Positions 1-8,133 of a DNA stretch of 64,000 nucleotides are shown here, in pieces. The stretch's first letter is position 1. Each line of letters opens with the position of its first letter. Location: assembly GCF_010183535.1 (NCBI RefSeq), contig NC_071329.1, positions 4,836,001-4,900,000 on the forward strand. Direction: 5' to 3'. Both the position numbers and the translations under genes were made by a program. The notes under the pieces are model-generated. The model was given only the letters and a program-made list of their open reading frames with translations. It was not told where the DNA came from and did not search any database. This stretch comes from Caenorhabditis remanei (Eukaryota; Nematoda; Chromadorea; Rhabditida; Rhabditidae).

Positions 1-448
1 ACTCATAGATTGAACCGAAATTTATGAACACAGATCGCCATTCTGAATGAACACTCATTCCATTTATGATATCATTCCGCATTTGATCAGTAATCTTGGG
101 ATCTTTGAACTTATTGATTAATTTGAATAACTCCCGACCTTGTTTTAATCCATCAACCAACTTCAAGTTACCGTATTCTTCAAAAACATTATCTTCAATC
201 TTTCCATCGAAAAGAGAGTTGGCAAACTCCATCGGTGTCATTTTCTTATTGAAAAGTTGAGCATCCAAATTATAATTGAAAGCCGACTGGTGGATCTTGG
301 TAATTTTGACGATGGCTTCTTTCATATGGAAGTTTCCATCTGAACTATTTAGTAGTATATCTCATTTTAACGGTTGCTTTGACTTACTTTCCGCAATAAT
401 CGTTTGAAAACTTAGTAACAAGAGTGTTACGATTGCGTAAAACCACAT
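1..448 (-). CDS. Secreted nematode protein, 5' part only (runs off the left edge)
   Basis: Two exons read on the minus strand: 388-448 and 1-339, joined across a 48-base intron with a GTAAGT donor and TTCAG acceptor. The first exon encodes a classical signal peptide (Met-Trp start, a Leu-rich core and an Ala just before the likely cleavage point). The second exon stays open to the window edge and encodes a charged, helical-looking segment with the repeated pattern of Ile/Leu seen in nematode WSN-type extracellular proteins; that family call is a guess. The product is therefore expected to be secreted. An almost identical copy of exon 1 and its upstream DNA lies at 33700-33760 without exon 2, so this gene's 5' end has been duplicated. 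The 3' end, length and true family cannot be judged here. Confidence 0.6.
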
Positions 449-1334
449 CTTGAATGGGAATGTAAAGGGAATGAATTTTTTGAAGGATTTGTTCTTATCT
501 CGATTAAAATCTTCTAGAACGAAAGGTCAAGTTCACGCACACTTGAAAAAAGAACATTTCGCGAGTTTTTGAAAGAAAGGTTTCACTTTTCACGCTTTTG
601 AGCCTCTAGCTGTTATAGTTGAGTGAAGGATAGATAATGGGCGTGGTCTGGACTGGACTGCATTCATATTTAGTATCCAAATAGGAAAGTAATTCCCAAA
701 ACCTGTACCATGAGTTGTAAATCACTAGTTCCTCTTTGATAACTCAGTGTCGGCATGTGCCGATTTACGTTGAGAGGTGGGAACTTGCACTGGGAATTTT
801 TTTTTTGTATGATCACATTTGACTTCAATCATCGATGTTTGCTATCTGTCAGATTTCCCAAAATGATGACTGTTCCATTGTTCATCACAATTTCCCCAGA
901 GAAAACTTCTCAGCTCTCAAAGATAATGAGCCCATGCCGGCAAGAAACAGACAGGAGGGCTCGTACACGTTGAGGCCCAGGCTACCTATGCAAACACGCT
1001 CTAACGAGAAACTACGTGGAAATGAAAATATATTCACGTATCCTAAAATTTTCTGTAGGAAAATAGATTCTAATGTTCACCGCCACGTATTGCGGACCAT
1101 GTATTTTTCAGAGCGCGTTTGCATAGGTAGCATGGTCCTCAACGTGCTCGTACGACACCAGATGCTCTTTTTCTCTGGGAAAAATGTATGCCTAGTCCTC
1201 GCTGTAAACGCGCTCCATTGACATTGTTATTGAGTGGCCCCTGCCTGTCACCGACCCGATCGTCTCCTTGCCACGTCACGTCTTCTATCTACCCAACCCA
1301 AAGGACTCTGCTCATTCTCCTCTCATTCACTGTC
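449..1334. other. Intergenic, F-box/homeobox upstream sequence
   Basis: No gene is supported here. The stretch from about 640 matches the sequence upstream of the homeobox genes at 23930 and 36720 (shared 'taatgggcgtggtctg'). The stretch from about 890 matches the leader repeats upstream of other F-box genes (for example around 24170 and 36952). It is the left part of a segmental duplication whose other copies are further right. Just before the F-box gene lies the family-typical promoter stretch with CCACGTCACG. Confidence 0.5.
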
Positions 1335-2408
1335 ATGTCAGCTGCCTTCCCTCTCCTCCGTCTACCAGACAACGTTCAACGAAAAGTACTCAATGGTTTC
1401 AATGCAATTCAGTTGTAAGTTTTGAAATTCTTCTTTTCCATCTGAATTGGAATGGACGCTTTCAGAATCAATTTTTCTCTCCTATCCAACAACGCCAAAC
1501 GACTCGCCAAATCTCTCAACCTCACGATTGACCAAATCGAGCTATGCCCGGATGACGATCTCATCGACATTCAAATAATTGTTGACGATGAGTACTGGGT
1601 GGGATGGATTTTCTATCCACCAGAACCAAATACATTTATTCAGCCAGTACGGGGTACTGTGCCAATCTATGTGCCCAGTTGTGTGAAAGCGTTGACGGAT
1701 TTTGAGGAAAACATGGATTTTGAGAATCCGGGACTGAGTATTTCAGAGTGGTTGAAATTAATCATTGAGGTGTTTAACCATACGCCTCATCTGGATATTT
1801 TATTGACGACACCGGACTGTCTTTTTGATATGAAATCGATTAGGGATACTGTAAAAGGATTCAACGTGGACGGGCTCACTTTTACTGAGGAATGTAGCAT
1901 GGAGTGTGCACAGCTGGCTTTAAAGAGCTTCCCAGAATATGAGGCATTGTTTATCGATTGTCCAGCCTTTAAAAATCCAGTTGAGTATCAGAATATTTTG
2001 ATACAGAATGTGGATAGTCTTATTATTGGGTCTTTTAATATCGATTTGAAAATCTCTTTGGATGATATACTACTTATCAACAGCGAATTGATAGAGATTA
2101 ATTCAAGACACATCACCGACAAGATGATCAATCGATATCTGAAACATTGGATTCAAGGTTCAAACCCGAGAATGAAGAATATGAGAATCGAGTTCGAACC
2201 AAATAGAACTTTTGATGAAGACGTGATTCTGAAGGGTCTCAAATATCACAGAGCCCAACCGGACCGGATGAGAGAATATGAAGAAGCAGAAAAGGTGGAA
2301 TTAGTGGAAGGTGCTTATGATATCCGCCGAAAGGATGGGACGGAAGGGATGATTGTATTTGAAATTGACCAAGAGTCTCGTTATTTTGTTCTAATCGTGT
2401 TTGCTTGA
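1335..2408 (+). CDS. F-box protein with FBA_2-type domain (fbxb-like), copy 1
   Basis: Two exons, 1335-1414 and 1466-2408, separated by a 51-base intron (GTAAGT...TTTCAG), give 340 aa. Exon 1 encodes the F-box (Phe-Pro-Leu-Leu-Arg-Leu-Pro at residues 5-11), which binds Skp1-type adaptors of SCF ubiquitin ligases. Exon 2 encodes the F-box-associated region, with the hallmark ISLDDILLINS and NRYLKHWIQGSNPRM motifs near residues 215-265, thought to choose the substrate. The start is the ATG shared by all copies (CACTGTCATG). It is closest to the copy at 37190, differing by few residues and one extra codon. The Maverick element is inserted 145 bases after the stop codon. The frame is intact with no obvious lesions. 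Confidence 0.85.
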
Positions 2409-2552
2409 TGGGACTTTTAAAAAATATTTTGTAAAGATTTGTGATGATATTGTCATGGACGCAAGTTTGTGACGTTGACCCAGTTTTGTTTTAATTTCTT
2501 CGATCAAGAATACACTGATAAGTAGTAATATAAAATACTCTTTGTCAGAGTA

Positions 2553-2558
2553 TTCGAG
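2553..2558. repeat. Left target-site duplication TTCGAG of the Maverick
   Basis: TTCGAG lies immediately before the AGTAGTATAATGG terminus and is repeated exactly at 21463-21468 after the other end. Six-base duplications are the known mark of Maverick/Polinton integration. The paralogous empty site at 38406-38411 carries the hexamer once. Confidence 0.93.
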
Positions 2559-3147
2559 AGTAGTATAATGGAGGATTTCCCCCCCACCCCCCGGGATTTT
2601 CCCCCCGAGAATTTTTTTACACCTGTTTTTTAAAGATGTTTTTTACACCTGTTTTTTAAAGATGTTTTTACAGACGTTTTTTAAAGATGTTTTTACAGAC
2701 GTTTTTTAAAGAGGTTTTTTGCAGACGTTTTTTAAAGATGTTTTTTACAGTTGTTTTTTACAGTTGTTTTTTGAATTGTGTTTTTTAAAGATGTTTTTTT
2801 TACACCTGTTTTTTGGAACTGTTTTTTAAAGATGTTTTTTTAGAACTGTTTTTTCAAAATTGTTTCAAAAATTATTAAATTTGTGTAAAAGCAGTTTTTG
2901 GCAAATTAATGAAATGTTTCTAAAACTTTGCCCAATTTTGTATGTCAAAAAAAGAACAGATGCCGTGTAGTAAATGGGTTTACTTCAACAAACGAGTTTT
3001 ACATGGAGAAGTCATGGAAATTTTGAGGAGACCCACATTAATGGTCACCAGCGAGTATGGCAAGAAAAGCTGAAAATGAAAGTTTCAAATAAAATGGGGC
3101 GGAGTTAATGTTTGATTGAAAAGGGGCGGGGCTTAAATTCCAAGATT
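2559..3147. repeat. Left terminal inverted repeat of the Maverick
   Basis: Matches the reverse complement of about 20864-21462 with scattered differences. The outer 60 bases are nearly identical and contain C/G runs. About 2616-2860 is a minisatellite of GTTTTTTAAAGATG-like units whose number differs between the two ends. The inner 300 bases hold the start-region and 3'-end sequences of the small cysteine-pair gene at 3180-3597 with the gene body missing. Inverted ends serve as integrase substrates and, in related elements, as replication origins. Confidence 0.92.
2616..2860. repeat. Subterminal minisatellite in the left TIR
   Basis: About a dozen variant units built from GTTTTTTAAAGATG, TTTTTACAGACG and TTTTACACCTG. 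The mirror array at about 21145-21410 has a different order and number of units, which is what slippage or unequal repair between ends would produce. Confidence 0.8.
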
Positions 3148-3179
3148 GAGGATAATATGTTCTTGACAAACTAACATTT

Positions 3180-3597
3180 TTACTTCAACAAACGAGTTTT
3201 ACATGGAGAACACAAGGAAATTTTGAGGAGGCCCTCTTCAACTTTGATTGTATCCTTACATTTCATACACAAGGTGATGCAGACAAATGCTCGCCCATCT
3301 CGCAATGCCACTCCTTTTTGTCTGGGTGCTCTCGGCTTCCTAGATTTCATGGAAATCATTTGTTTTCCATTCTTCCTCACTGTTGGTGTTGCTGGCAGAG
3401 GCGATGGAGGTAGTGGAACTGAAATTGTACATTTGTTTAATGAACAAGTGTGAGGGAAACATACTTTCAGATGGTGATGGCGGTGGTGGTTCTGGTTGTG
3501 GAGATGATGATAAACTTGGTAGCCATCTATCGTATTGGACACTATAATATCCTCTGTTGACATTGGCAGGGCTTGGGTCGGGGAGTTGAGAATACAT
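3180..3597 (-). CDS. Small proline-rich protein with C-x2-C...C-x2-C motif (Maverick left arm)
   Basis: Exons 3465-3597 and 3180-3418, with a 46-base intron (GTATGT...TTTCAG), give 123 aa. The N-terminal 45 residues are Tyr/Ser/Pro-rich. A second proline stretch follows, then a basic linker, then two cysteine pairs (CMKC and CSPC, 14 residues apart) that could bind one zinc ion. I do not recognise the family and assign no function. Exon 1 and the intron are clearly homologous to the gene at 20356 in the right arm, which points toward the opposite end. The last exon ends in sequence also present in the TIRs, so the TIR is partly built from a copy of this gene. No TATA box is obvious; GC-rich CCGCCCC boxes lie upstream. 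Confidence 0.65.
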
Positions 3598-3798
3598 GGT
3601 CACCAGCGAGTGTGACAAGAAACGTTTGAAATGAAAGTTTAGAAATTTGAAGGGGCGGAGCCAATGTCTAATTGCTCTATATTGCAAAAGGGGCGGAGTT
3701 TAAATCCTAAGATTGATAAATGAGTCGTTGAGCTCTTCAGTGACGTCATCACCCGAGTGGAGTTTGATTAAGTAATGCAACACGCAATTTTAATGACA

Positions 3799-4475
3799 TC
3801 ATTGAGAGTTGGAATCCGTGATAAATGAGTTTCGGCGGTAACAAGATGCACACAATTTGAATGCCATCATATTATCCTCAATCTTCACACTGTTCCGGCA
3901 ACATTCTTCTAGGAACAAAGAAAACACGGCGCCATTCCCCATTACAACTGATGGCATAACTGAAAATTAGCCTAAACCTCTATAGTCATTATCATTCAAC
4001 TCACTTTTTTGCCATACAAAGTCTCCGGGGACGGGGTTTTGTCCAACCCATTGATTTTGGTTTTCTAAAAATTTAAAAATTTCATCATTTTTTTTAATTC
4101 AAACTTACCATAGAAAAACGTAAAGTTTCGTAGTACATTGTCGGGGTACTTCATGGCGTATGTTTTCTTTTGACAGTCTATACAAAATTGGATTGTAGCA
4201 ACATCATCCTGGAGTTTGAAAGTTTTGCGGCAGCAATTACCCAAACTGAATACCATGATGCCTGGTCCGCTGAAGGGAGCTTGGAGATAAACTTCAGGCA
4301 TTATTTGCAGAATGACTTTAGCCGACGAGCAAGTGAGGGGCGGAGATTTCAATCGACACATTTCATTATATTTGACGTTAATCAGAGCATCTTCTGGGAA
4401 AATGACACTCGTTAAATGAATTTTTTTGAAAAATATTTGATTCAGCACGGAAACGTATATGTTGATAGATCTCAT
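3799..4475 (-). CDS. Small protein with two CC...C-x2-C modules (Maverick left arm)
   Basis: Exons 4109-4475, 4005-4064 and 3799-3959 join in frame to 195 aa; both introns have GT...AG borders of 40-50 bases. Two similar modules are visible. One reads Val-Phe-Ser-Leu...CCRKTF...CIDC in exon 1, and the other Val-Phe-Ser-Leu...CCRNSV...CASC in exon 3, so the protein looks like an internal duplication of a zinc-ribbon-like unit related in layout to the other arm proteins. No function is known to me. The start is uncertain: another open frame (4478-4660) ends TAG two bases before this ATG and could be an upstream exon or a separate peptide. The second half from 4005 down is supported mainly by splice signals. 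Confidence 0.5.
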
Positions 4476-4477
4476 TG

Positions 4478-4660
4478 CTACATTCGAGCAGGAAAAAGTT
4501 GAATTTCAAAGCAATCGTCATGTTCAAAAGACAAGCCATCGCGTTTTACGGGAATGTAACAAACATTTTTACCATCAAATCGGACCCATACTGAGCAAGA
4601 TATGTATGAAAACAATATAAAGAATTGGAATGGCACTGGAGTGTTTTGATGGCATAACAA
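4478..4660 (-). other. Short open frame upstream of the left-arm cysteine-pair gene
   Basis: About 60 codons, hydrophobic at the start and then charged, ending TAG only two bases before the ATG of the next frame. No ATG is present at the beginning in this frame. It may be an exon of the same gene, a decayed gene, or chance. Confidence 0.25.
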
Positions 4661-5021
4661 AACTTAAGTGACGAGCAACATTTGGGGGCAATAATTAATT
4701 ACACAAAAACAAAGATAGGTATACCCCCCGTACGTTTACCTAGTGTAAAAAGTGTAATAGTAAACAGCTTCTATGCGCACCGCGCAGCTTCTGCATCACT
4801 CTTTAACCTATTCGACAGCGTTTGTAGCCGTCTCCCAAGTTTTTGATTGTTGTAGAATTCGTTTTTTCAAATAATATTTCGACACTCCAGGTTAGTTTAA
4901 TTGTGCTCTGAATGCAAAATATATTGAACAAACTCAGAACATTTCAGTTTTCCCAAATTGGATACATTTGTAAATTACAAAAATATAACTTTTGGAGAGT
5001 TGATTTGGAGAGGACACAATT

Positions 5022-5410
5022 TTGGTTCGAGCCGATTTGACTAATTTGGCCAAAGATAGTGTTGAAAGAAAACAACTATTCAACATGGAGAGGACTTTGA
5101 TAGAGGAGGATAAGCCAAGCTCAAAAACAAACAAACGTAGAAGCAAAAAGTTTTTGAAGCAGTGCGGACTGGCCAAGCAAAAGTGTGATGTCTGCCACGA
5201 AATCTTCTACAGCCGAGCGTGCTATGTATACACAATTCAGCCTATTCGACTCCAGAAAACCAACAAATCAATGTATGCGGTATCAATAGTGAGTTTTTTT
5301 CATAAATTCTCAGATAACTATAACCATTTTTCCAGTTGCGAAACGTGTTGCAAGTCTGTTCTATCACAACAATCACCATGATGGGAACGGAACCGGTCAC
5401 CACCTACACA
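5022..5410 (+). pseudogene. Rearranged fragment of the Maverick DNA polymerase gene
   Basis: The frame shares long runs with polymerase exon 4, including NLAKDSVERKQL and CDVC...FYSRACY, but the roughly 170 residues between these two blocks are deleted. It then runs to a 48-base intron (GTGAGT...TCCAG) in the same position as the polymerase intron after exon 4, followed by CETCCKSV, matching the polymerase CKTCCKKV at the start of exon 5. A nearby frame also resembles polymerase pieces (YHNNHH, NGTGHHL) in the wrong order. It lies opposite in strand to the intact gene. Retention of the intron means DNA-level copying, not reverse transcription. It cannot make a polymerase. Confidence 0.65.
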
Positions 5411-6090
5411 ATTTTTGTCTTTACCAAAAAACTGAAAATGCATACAACGTCAGGGTTCCCAGATTATGTAAGTCTTTATCAAATGTTGACTTTTGGAATT
5501 TTATTTCAATTTGATTTTTTTGCTATTTTCAGTTTCATCACCATGATCTGATCTACACCGTCATAATAATTGCCTAAATCCTCCTTTACTCAAAAAATTA
5601 ATTTCATTCCAAAACTTTCTACTTTGCTTGTATATTTTCACTTGATAAATTATAAGTATTCAATTTGAAAAATGATCCAAATACTATGGCAAAACTTTCC
5701 ACCATACAGTGTAATACTGGAATGAAGAGGGGATACATTTAGAGCTCCTGAGTGCTCAAAAAAAAGACAACTGACTCTGTTAAAATGGAGGACAAGTGAC
5801 TATGTGAGAATGACAGCTGGCGAGTCAAATTTTAATTGTAAATCTCAAAATAATTAATTCAAACTCACCAGGGAATAATGGAATAAGACATAGATACAGT
5901 GGATGAATCATCAGTGATTGCTCCTTTTGGGTTTCCATTCGGATTGAAACAAGAAAACAGTTTAATCTTTAATAAACCCTAAACTTACTGTTTGCAGACT
6001 CTAGAATATTCACAAATCTTAACTTTAAAGTAAGCAACTAAAACAGCATGAGCTTTTGGTTTCGGAAATCAACGGCTTGAAAAAAGTATA
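5411..6090. other. Left-arm stretch with no confident gene
   Basis: On the minus strand between about 5955 and 5870 a coding-looking segment (...NPNGNPKGAITDDSS...) ends at a GTGAGT donor. I find no good acceptor or start joining it to the promoter module at 6090-6310. It may be a decayed gene formerly driven by that module. Confidence 0.3.
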
Positions 6091-6310
6091 GACGGGCGGA
6101 GCTGTAGAGCCATTGATCTTATCAATGCGTGGGCGTTGGAAATGACGTCACTTTTTTTTGAAATGACGTCACTTTTAATCGAAATGATGTCACTTTTTGT
6201 TCGAAATAGCAGTTGGCGGAGCCGTAGAGCCATTAATCTTATCAATGCGTGGGCGTTGGAAATGACGTCACTTTTCTTTGAAATGGCATCACCTTTTTAA
6301 AGTGTTGTCA
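6090..6310 (-). promoter_or_regulatory. Left CRE/ATF promoter module facing the left arm
   Basis: Perfect TGACGTCA octamers at 6143, 6164 and 6263, with degenerate ones at 6185 (TGATGTCA) and 6284 (TGGCATCA); neighbouring sites are 21-22 bases apart. Two direct copies of a 'gagccatt...atcaatgcgtgggcgttgg' block are interleaved. The reverse complement matches the module at 19426-19740, so the two modules form an inverted pair around the core. TGACGTCA is the consensus for CREB/ATF bZIP factors; use as a promoter or enhancer is inferred. Confidence 0.6.
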
Positions 6311-6354
6311 CCTTTATCAAAAACACCAAAGATCAATAAACATTTATTAACATT

Positions 6355-7689
6355 TTACACAATAGCATCAATTTGGGGGTTACGCAATGCATCGAGAGAG
6401 AAAATTTGGTCAAACTCTGCGTACACGACACAGTAGAGGCCACCTTCTGGAGTTGCATCGCGAAAATTCAAGCGGATGCTTACATTTGTCTGTCGTACCA
6501 GCTCAAACAGCGAATTGTCCTGAGCAATTGGGCTAAGCTCAAATCCGAACATTGTAAAACCACCATCCTTAAACATTTTGGTACTGATTGAATTGCAACT
6601 AAAATTGTTGCGAGTGTGTCCCAGTGTCTCTTGTAGTTGAATGTACGCTTCAATAAACTTGTTTTTTGGAAAATCCAGAGAGAATGGACGTCCAGGAAGG
6701 GTCATGCCACAATAATCCACATGAATATCCGAAATCCCATGAGGTTTGAAATTGAATGGTGATTTATCAAATGATCCGTTATAAGCATCAGCATCTACAA
6801 GTCCTACAAAAATTCTTCGGGGCATTTTACTAGTGAAAAGTGTATTTGCTGGAGCGTCTAGTCGATTTGGCTCGATATAGAAACTGCGGACTTGAGACGA
6901 AATTAGTGGGTATTGGATTATTTTGTGTTCCAAAACCGCCGCCTCTAGAGCATTTGATAAGCCGTCAGCTAGATCAAACTCGTTCACAAGAGCATACACG
7001 TCCTTGATTTTAAACTGAAACTCTGTAGTGGTTGGTCTATTGAAAGATTCGACCAAAAATTTGCTATTGTTCGGGTAGACTGTCAATTTCACATTACAAC
7101 CATTCAACAAGACGCGTGGTTGGTTCATCAAGTCGATGGAAATGTTGGCAGCAACTTGAATATCGCCTTGATTATGGATCGAATCACATCTTTTCAAGAA
7201 CCCTGGGCTCTGAATATCATCAATGGCTGTATCATGATAAAATCCAGCTGCAGTTAGAGTAGAGTCTTTAATCTCTTGGCCATACATTAAAACTTGTTCA
7301 AAATAACTCTTGTAAGCATAGTTTGAAGAGTTGTGAAAGGCTAGCTGCGAATTAATGTGTAGAGAAAAGTTTTTCACGATTGAATGAGCAATATTGTTGA
7401 TTGGTGCATACAGGAGCGGGTTGGTCAATGAAGTGTCCATCGTGATAACTGCTCCCTTGCCATCGGTAATTTGAAATGTAAAAACAAGATAGGTCCTCTT
7501 CAAATTGAGATATGACCGTGAGTTGTTGGTCAACACAAATTCAAACGGACCTTGAGCTTGAAATGTGTTTTTGAGGGGGATCGGCGTCCAACGTGAATTA
7601 ATGACACCAGTTTGAGTACCTGGCATAGTACTGAAATCCAAGTCATCGACAATTACGTCGTGTGACTTCGGATCCATGCGACTAATCAT
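6355..7689 (-). CDS. Major capsid protein (hexon-like, double jelly-roll candidate)
   Basis: 444 aa. It resembles the family typified by C. elegans F54H12.2 and the hexon-like proteins of animal Polintons and adintoviruses: a PGTQTG-type N-terminal motif near residue 22, a stretch about structural elements (SRSYLNLKRTYLVF) and a central NNIAHSIVKNFSLHIN segment. These are remembered resemblances, not searches. The product would form the main shell of a virus-like particle. The start follows the pX-like gene's stop codon by two bases (TAATCATG), and a TATA box (7756-7766) lies inside that upstream gene. AATAAA-type signal sequence follows the stop. The frame is complete with no lesion seen. 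It has no introns. Confidence 0.8.
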   Translation of the reverse strand: MISRMDPKSHDVIVDDLDFSTMPGTQTGVINSRWTPIPLKNTFQAQGPFEFVLTNNSRSYLNLKRTYLVFTFQITDGKGAVITMDTSLTNPLLYAPINNIAHSIVKNFSLHINSQLAFHNSSNYAYKSYFEQVLMYGQEIKDSTLTAAGFYHDTAIDDIQSPGFLKRCDSIHNQGDIQVAANISIDLMNQPRVLLNGCNVKLTVYPNNSKFLVESFNRPTTTEFQFKIKDVYALVNEFDLADGLSNALEAAVLEHKIIQYPLISSQVRSFYIEPNRLDAPANTLFTSKMPRRIFVGLVDADAYNGSFDKSPFNFKPHGISDIHVDYCGMTLPGRPFSLDFPKNKFIEAYIQLQETLGHTRNNFSCNSISTKMFKDGGFTMFGFELSPIAQDNSLFELVRQTNVSIRLNFRDATPEGGLYCVVYAEFDQIFSLDALRNPQIDAIV

Positions 7690-7691
7690 GA

Positions 7692-8090
7692 TTAGAGAAA
7701 GTTGTCGCGCGGTGTTTGAGAGACAAAATGAGGTTTCAAAACGGTGACACTGCGGCCTTTTATATAGTTTTTTCTCGGGCGACGACCGTTGCCAGATAGT
7801 TGACGCATCTTTTTTTGTGCAACACTTTTCAAACTCGATTTCAAATCTTGTCCTTGTGATAGTTCCGTTGCCAAATCTTTGCCTGCACTAATCAGTTGTT
7901 TTCCAGCAAAAGAATTCATAAATGTAGGCAGAAAACTAGCCACCGCACCCAAAATGCCACCCAAACCGCCTCCACGCATATTACCACCACGTTGATAGCG
8001 CATTCCCATGAAATGTCCAGATCCTGGAACATTTTTACGGAGCAATTGTCGAAAGTCAATCTTTGACAAATCCACAGGTACTGGAGCCAT
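7692..8090 (-). CDS. Adenovirus pX/pVI-like core or membrane-active peptide precursor
   Basis: 132 aa, basic and glycine-rich. Residues 35-50 contain GG-rich stretches (RGGN, RGGGLGG) like the cleavage sites of adenain-type proteases. They are followed by a hydrophobic/amphipathic helix (ILGAVASFLPTF) and a basic tail (KKMRQLSGNGRRPRKN). This arrangement is shared by small virion proteins of Polintons and adintoviruses, likened to adenovirus core protein X or the membrane-lytic protein VI. The substrate relation to the protease gene starting 43 bases away on the other strand is inferred. CTGATTTCAG 15 bases before the ATG looks like a nematode trans-splice acceptor. The stop is two bases before the capsid gene's ATG. 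Confidence 0.65.
   Translation of the reverse strand: MAPVPVDLSKIDFRQLLRKNVPGSGHFMGMRYQRGGNMRGGGLGGILGAVASFLPTFMNSFAGKQLISAGKDLATELSQGQDLKSSLKSVAQKKMRQLSGNGRRPRKNYIKGRSVTVLKPHFVSQTPRDNFL
7756..7766 (-). promoter_or_regulatory. TATA box for the major capsid gene, inside the pX-like frame
   Basis: TATATAAAAGG on the minus strand, 67 bases before the capsid ATG, encoding Tyr-Ile-Lys-Gly of the upstream protein. Confidence 0.55.
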
Positions 8091-8098
8091 TATAAAAG
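8091..8098 (+). promoter_or_regulatory. TATA box for the protease gene
   Basis: TATAAAAG directly abuts the ATG of the divergent pX-like gene and lies 43 bases before the protease ATG at 8134. Confidence 0.6.
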
Positions 8099-8133
8099 AG
8101 TGCTGAAATCAGATCATTCACCCCTATTCATAC

